Shown: in pieces, positions 60,982 through 64,000 of the stretch
How positions within the stretch are numbered: the stretch's first letter is position 1
Layout of the letters: every line of letters starts with the position of its first letter
Assembly (NCBI RefSeq): GCF_014621695.1
Contig: NZ_CP061281.1
Location: forward strand, 2,914,001-2,978,000
Direction of reading: 5' to 3'
DNA: 64,000 nt
Source of the DNA: Streptomyces xanthii
GTDB lineage: Bacteria; Actinomycetota; Actinomycetes; Streptomycetales; Streptomycetaceae
Program-made: the position numbers and the translations under genes
Notes under the pieces: model-generated
Databases searched by the model: none
Told to the model about the DNA's origin: nothing
The model's input: only the letters and a program-made list of their open reading frames with translations

Positions 60982-62562
60982 TCAGAAGGCGTCGGACGGG
61001 ACGTACGTGCCCCACACCTCGCGGAGCGCGTCGCAGACCTCGCCGACGGTCGCGCGGGCGCGCAGGGCGTCCTTCATCGGGTAGAGGACGTTGTCGTCAC
61101 CCCCTGCGGCCTTCTTCAGGGCGGCGAGTGCGGAGTCCACCGCTGCCTGGTCCCGCTCGGCGCGCAGCCGCGCGAGGCGTTCGGCCTGCTGGGCCTCGAT
61201 CGCCGGGTCGACGCGGAGCGGCTCGTAGGGCTCCTCCTCGTCGAGCTGGAAGCGGTTGACCCCGACCACGACCCGCTCGCCCGAGTCGGTCTCCTGCGCG
61301 ATCCGGTACGCGGAACGCTCGATCTCCGACTTCTGGAAACCGTGCTCGATCGCGCTCACCGCCCCGCCCAGGTCCTCGACCTTCCCCATGAGTTCGCGCG
61401 CGGCCGCCTCGACGTCGTCCGTCATCTTCTCGACCACATACGACCCGGCGAACGGGTCCACGGTGGCCGTCACGTCCGTCTCGTACGCCAGCACCTGCTG
61501 GGTCCGCAGCGCGAGCCGCGCCGACTTGTCCGTCGGCAGCGCGATCGCCTCGTCGAAGGAGTTCGTGTGGAGGGACTGGGTGCCGCCCAGTACGGCGGCC
61601 AGGCCCTGCACCGCGACCCGCACCAGGTTCACCTCCGGCTGCTGCGCGGTCAGCTGCACCCCGGCCGTCTGCGTGTGGAAGCGCAGCATCAGCGACTTGG
61701 GGTTCTCCGCACCGAACTCCTCCTTCATCACCCGCGCCCAGATCCGCCGGGCCGCCCGGAACTTGGCGACCTCCTCCAGGATCGTCGTGCGGGCCACGAA
61801 GAAGAACGACAGGCGCGGGGCGAAGTCGTCCACGTCCATGCCCGCCGCCACGGCCGTGCGCACGTACTCGATTCCGTCCGCGAGCGTGAACGCGATCTCC
61901 TGCGCGGGCGAGGCCCCCGCCTCCGCCATGTGGTAGCCGGAGATCGAGATGGTGTTCCACTTCGGGATCTCGGCCCGGCAGTACTTGAAGATGTCCGCGA
62001 TCAGCCGCAGCGACGGCTTCGGCGGAAAGATGTAGGTGCCGCGGGCGATGTACTCCTTCAGCACGTCGTTCTGGATCGTGCCCGTCAGCCGGTCCGCCGG
62101 CACCCCCTGCTCCTCCGCCACCAGCTGATACAGCAGGAGGAGAAGCGAGGCGGGAGCGTTGATCGTCATCGACGTGGAGACCTTGTCCAGCGGAATCCCG
62201 TCGAACAGCACCCGCATGTCGTCGATCGAGTCGATCGCCACACCCACCTTGCCGACCTCACCCGACGCGATCGGCGCGTCCGAGTCGTGCCCCATCTGCG
62301 TCGGCAGGTCGAAGGCGACCGACAGACCCATCGTCCCGTTCCCGATGAGCTGCTTGTAGCGGGCGTTGGACTCGGTGGCCGTACCGAAACCCGCGTACTG
62401 GCGCATGGTCCACGGCCGGCCCGTGTACATCGACGGGTACACACCCCGCGTGAACGGATAGGCGCCGGGCTCCCCCAGCTTGCTGTCCGGGTCCCAGCCG
62501 TCCAGCGCGGCCGGGCCGTACACCGGCTCGATGGGCAGTCCGGACTCGGATTCGCGCGCCAT
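60982..62562 (-). CDS. Methylmalonyl-CoA mutase-like large subunit without B12 domain
   Basis: This 526-residue protein has a TIM-barrel substrate domain: [19 protein letters not shown] near 50, [17 protein letters not shown] near 78, [13 protein letters not shown] near 135, [12 protein letters not shown] near 170 and [17 protein letters not shown] near 195. The Tyr of RQYAGF and Arg of PSLRL match positions that favour methylmalonyl over isobutyryl substrates in characterised mutases. It ends before a cobalamin-binding domain (no DxHxxG), so it must use a separate small subunit not encoded in the window. It may convert methylmalonyl- or a related acyl-CoA, linking to PccB chemistry. ATG 62562 starts it. 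Confidence 0.88.
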   Translation of the reverse strand: MARESESGLPIEPVYGPAALDGWDPDSKLGEPGAYPFTRGVYPSMYTGRPWTMRQYAGFGTATESNARYKQLIGNGTMGLSVAFDLPTQMGHDSDAPIASGEVGKVGVAIDSIDDMRVLFDGIPLDKVSTSMTINAPASLLLLLYQLVAEEQGVPADRLTGTIQNDVLKEYIARGTYIFPPKPSLRLIADIFKYCRAEIPKWNTISISGYHMAEAGASPAQEIAFTLADGIEYVRTAVAAGMDVDDFAPRLSFFFVARTTILEEVAKFRAARRIWARVMKEEFGAENPKSLMLRFHTQTAGVQLTAQQPEVNLVRVAVQGLAAVLGGTQSLHTNSFDEAIALPTDKSARLALRTQQVLAYETDVTATVDPFAGSYVVEKMTDDVEAAARELMGKVEDLGGAVSAIEHGFQKSEIERSAYRIAQETDSGERVVVGVNRFQLDEEEPYEPLRVDPAIEAQQAERLARLRAERDQAAVDSALAALKKAAGGDDNVLYPMKDALRARATVGEVCDALREVWGTYVPSDAF

Positions 62563-62777
62563 GGTGGTGCCTCCAGCGGTGTGACGGACCGTGCTAGCCG
62601 ACCTTCGCGACGGACTGTAGCGGCGGGCCTGCGGGGAGTGGAGTGGCCCACGCTGGGACCTTGCTCACAGACTCGCACGGGCCGTGTGACGCTGCCTCCG
62701 CGCCGCGTTCGCAACCATTTACGCTCGGGCAGCATCTGTGCAGACAAGAGAGAACGGCGCGACGGGCGGGGGACGCC

Positions 62778-63665
62778 ATGCGGACAGCTGTCACAAGGAA
62801 TTCCATCCGGGCCACACTGTCGGTCGCCGGCGTGCTGGCGCTGGTCGGCGGGTGCACGGCGCAGGCCGTGCAGACCGACGGGCACGCGAAGCCCCCCGGC
62901 ACCACGGCCACCGGCACCACTCCGGGCGCCGCCTCCTCCGGCCCGGCCTCGCCGAGGCCGGCCGCGAAGTCCTCCGCGCCCAACGCCGCCGCGTCCGACG
63001 ACGCCAAGCCCTCCGCCTCGCCGACGCCCGCGCCCAGGACCCTGTACAAGCCGGGCGACCAGGGCAAGGGCGTGCGGGAGCTGCAGGCCCGGCTGCGTCA
63101 GGTGGCCTGGCTGTTCGAGGGGCCGACGGGCACGTACGGGCCGGCGACGACCCGGGCCGTCAAGGGTTTCCAGGGCAAGCGCGGCCTGCCCCGGACCGGC
63201 ACGACGGACTCGGTGACCTGGGAGCGGCTGCTGAAGATGACGCACACGCCGACCCGCGACGAGCTGTACGCGGCGGGCGGGCAGCCGGCGGCGAAGCCGG
63301 ATCCGCGCTGCATGACGGGCCGCGTGATGTGCATCAGCAAGACCAGCCGGACCCTGACCTGGATGATCGACGGCAAGCGGCTGATGACGACGGACGTGCG
63401 CTTCGGCTCGCAGTACACGCCGACCCGCGAGGGCGTCTTCCACGTGGACTTCAAGTCCCGGCACCACGTCTCGACGATCTACCACACGCCCATGCCGTAC
63501 GCGATGTTCTTCAGCGGCGGCCAGGCCGTGCACTACTCGTCGGACTTCGCGGCCCGCGGCTACGCGGGAGCCTCGCACGGCTGTGTGAACGTGCGGGACG
63601 AGGCGAAGATCGCGTCCCTCTTCAATCAGGTCCGCACCGGCGACAAGGTGGTCGTCTACTGGTGA
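62778..63665 (+). CDS. L,D-transpeptidase lipoprotein with peptidoglycan-binding domain
   Basis: The protein has 295 residues. An n-region with hydrophobic core ends in lipobox LVGGC (Cys near 26). A Pro/Ala/Ser/Thr-rich linker of about 70 residues spans the wall. A PG_binding_1 domain follows at about 95-150 (YKPGDQGKGVRELQARLRQV). The YkuD catalytic domain fills about 175-295, with the active cysteine in ASHGCVNVRDEAKI near 275 and HVDFKSRHHVS near 225. It cross-links peptide stems (3-3 links) or anchors proteins on the outside face. GGGGGAC precedes ATG 62778. Confidence 0.92.
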   Translation: MRTAVTRNSIRATLSVAGVLALVGGCTAQAVQTDGHAKPPGTTATGTTPGAASSGPASPRPAAKSSAPNAAASDDAKPSASPTPAPRTLYKPGDQGKGVRELQARLRQVAWLFEGPTGTYGPATTRAVKGFQGKRGLPRTGTTDSVTWERLLKMTHTPTRDELYAAGGQPAAKPDPRCMTGRVMCISKTSRTLTWMIDGKRLMTTDVRFGSQYTPTREGVFHVDFKSRHHVSTIYHTPMPYAMFFSGGQAVHYSSDFAARGYAGASHGCVNVRDEAKIASLFNQVRTGDKVVVYW

Positions 63666-63699
63666 GCCCGCACTCGGGGGCTGAGGCGGAAGAGGAGAG

Positions 63700-63738
63700 G
63701 GCGTGGGTGGGACCGGGGGAACGTGTCCCACCCACGCC
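63700..63738. terminator. Terminator hairpin after the L,D-transpeptidase gene
   Basis: GGCGTGGGTGGGAC pairs perfectly with GTCCCACCCACGCC (14 bp, 11-nt loop). Confidence 0.85.
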
Positions 63739-63881
63739 GGTGGCACAGAGCCGCAGGTACGGGGGGAACCCCGGCTCGTGCACGGGCCGATGACCAGTCG
63801 GCTCACTCAGTACTGCGCCACCTGCCCGAAAAACGTCACACCCCGAGTGAACCTTTTTTCGCGAACGTGCATCCGCGCAGG

Positions 63882-64000
63882 TCAGCGCGCGGGTACGGGG
63901 TCGGGCGCGACGGATTCCGCGGGCGCCACGGCCGTGGCCGAGACCGTGCGGACCGGGATGACGGGGCGTGCCCCGTAGGCCGACGAGCCGGACGCGTCCG
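63882..64000 (-). CDS. C-terminal end of an unidentified gene (cut by the right edge)
   Basis: A frame from the edge to a TGA at 63884-63882 encodes about 39 residues (DASGSSAYGARPVIPVRTVS, then ATAVAPAESVAPDPVPAR). Nearly all third positions are G or C, supporting coding. The Ala/Pro/Val-rich tail gives no family clue. Confidence 0.5.
   Translation of the reverse strand, partial: DASGSSAYGARPVIPVRTVSATAVAPAESVAPDPVPAR

Overview
The window is high-GC actinobacterial DNA with strong G/C bias at third codon positions, GTG/TTG starts, 4-bp start/stop overlaps and TANNNT-N6/7-start leaderless promoters. Gene content and order match the core chromosome of a Streptomyces: the afsQ1-afsQ2 two-component pair with divergent sigQ, the pccB-pccE and accA carboxylase genes, birA next to an adenylate cyclase, and a nucleoside catabolism block. 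No rRNA, tRNA, phage, plasmid or insertion-sequence gene was seen.

Layout. 1-6.9 kb: 5' end of adenylate cyclase, biotin ligase birA, propionyl-CoA carboxylase pccB-pccE, a tiny membrane protein, maf, and the biotin-carrying alpha subunit accA. 7.0-9.8 kb: a TetR regulator, a 1.2-kb repeat-rich stretch without genes, and a DeoR regulator. 9.9-20.3 kb: lpdA-type quinone reductase, gamma-glutamylcyclotransferase-like protein, purine nucleoside phosphorylase, phosphomannomutase-type mutase, a GT-C mannosyltransferase-like protein, deoC and two aldehyde dehydrogenase genes, the second lacking its catalytic half. 20.3-24.6 kb: TetR, FMN reductase and MFS efflux module, a small secreted protein and a uridine-kinase-like protein. 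24.9-29.6 kb: sigQ, afsQ1, afsQ2, lipoprotein, VanZ-like and PspC proteins. 29.6-38.8 kb: adenosine deaminase, hydrolase, LysR/MFS pair, SnoaL-tailed sigma factor, STAS protein, AEC transporter and Uma2 protein. 38.9-48.7 kb: nucleoside uptake and catabolism block (two BMP lipoproteins, ABC ATPase, two permeases, cdd, deoA) and an M20 amidohydrolase. 49.2-57.5 kb: nonulosonic (Kdn-like) cell-wall glycopolymer locus. 57.6-64 kb: TetR/flavin monooxygenase, LysE exporter, methylmalonyl-CoA-mutase-like protein, L,D-transpeptidase and a cut gene.

Main finding: a 12-bp palindrome, CTACGCGCGTAG, lies at the promoters of pnp, deoC and add exactly, and with one or two changes at deoA, the ABC ATPase and both BMP lipoproteins. 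It was not noticed at any other gene. The genes form a coherent route: lipoprotein-dependent nucleoside uptake, deamination (add, cdd), phosphorolysis (pnp, deoA), mutase step (pmmB neighbour), aldol cleavage (deoC), and acetaldehyde oxidation (downstream dehydrogenase). I infer a single nucleoside regulon with a repressor probably encoded outside the window. Several of its promoters look leaderless, and the operator overlaps the promoter core.

Other points: the glycopolymer locus has a NeuB without a C-terminal SAF domain, a fused cytidylyltransferase-phosphatase and two sialyltransferase-like proteins, which fits a Kdn rather than a Neu5Ac polymer. A roughly 210-bp intergenic block near 8.1 kb recurs inverted near 60.7 kb, and a family of large palindromes sits in several gene-free gaps.
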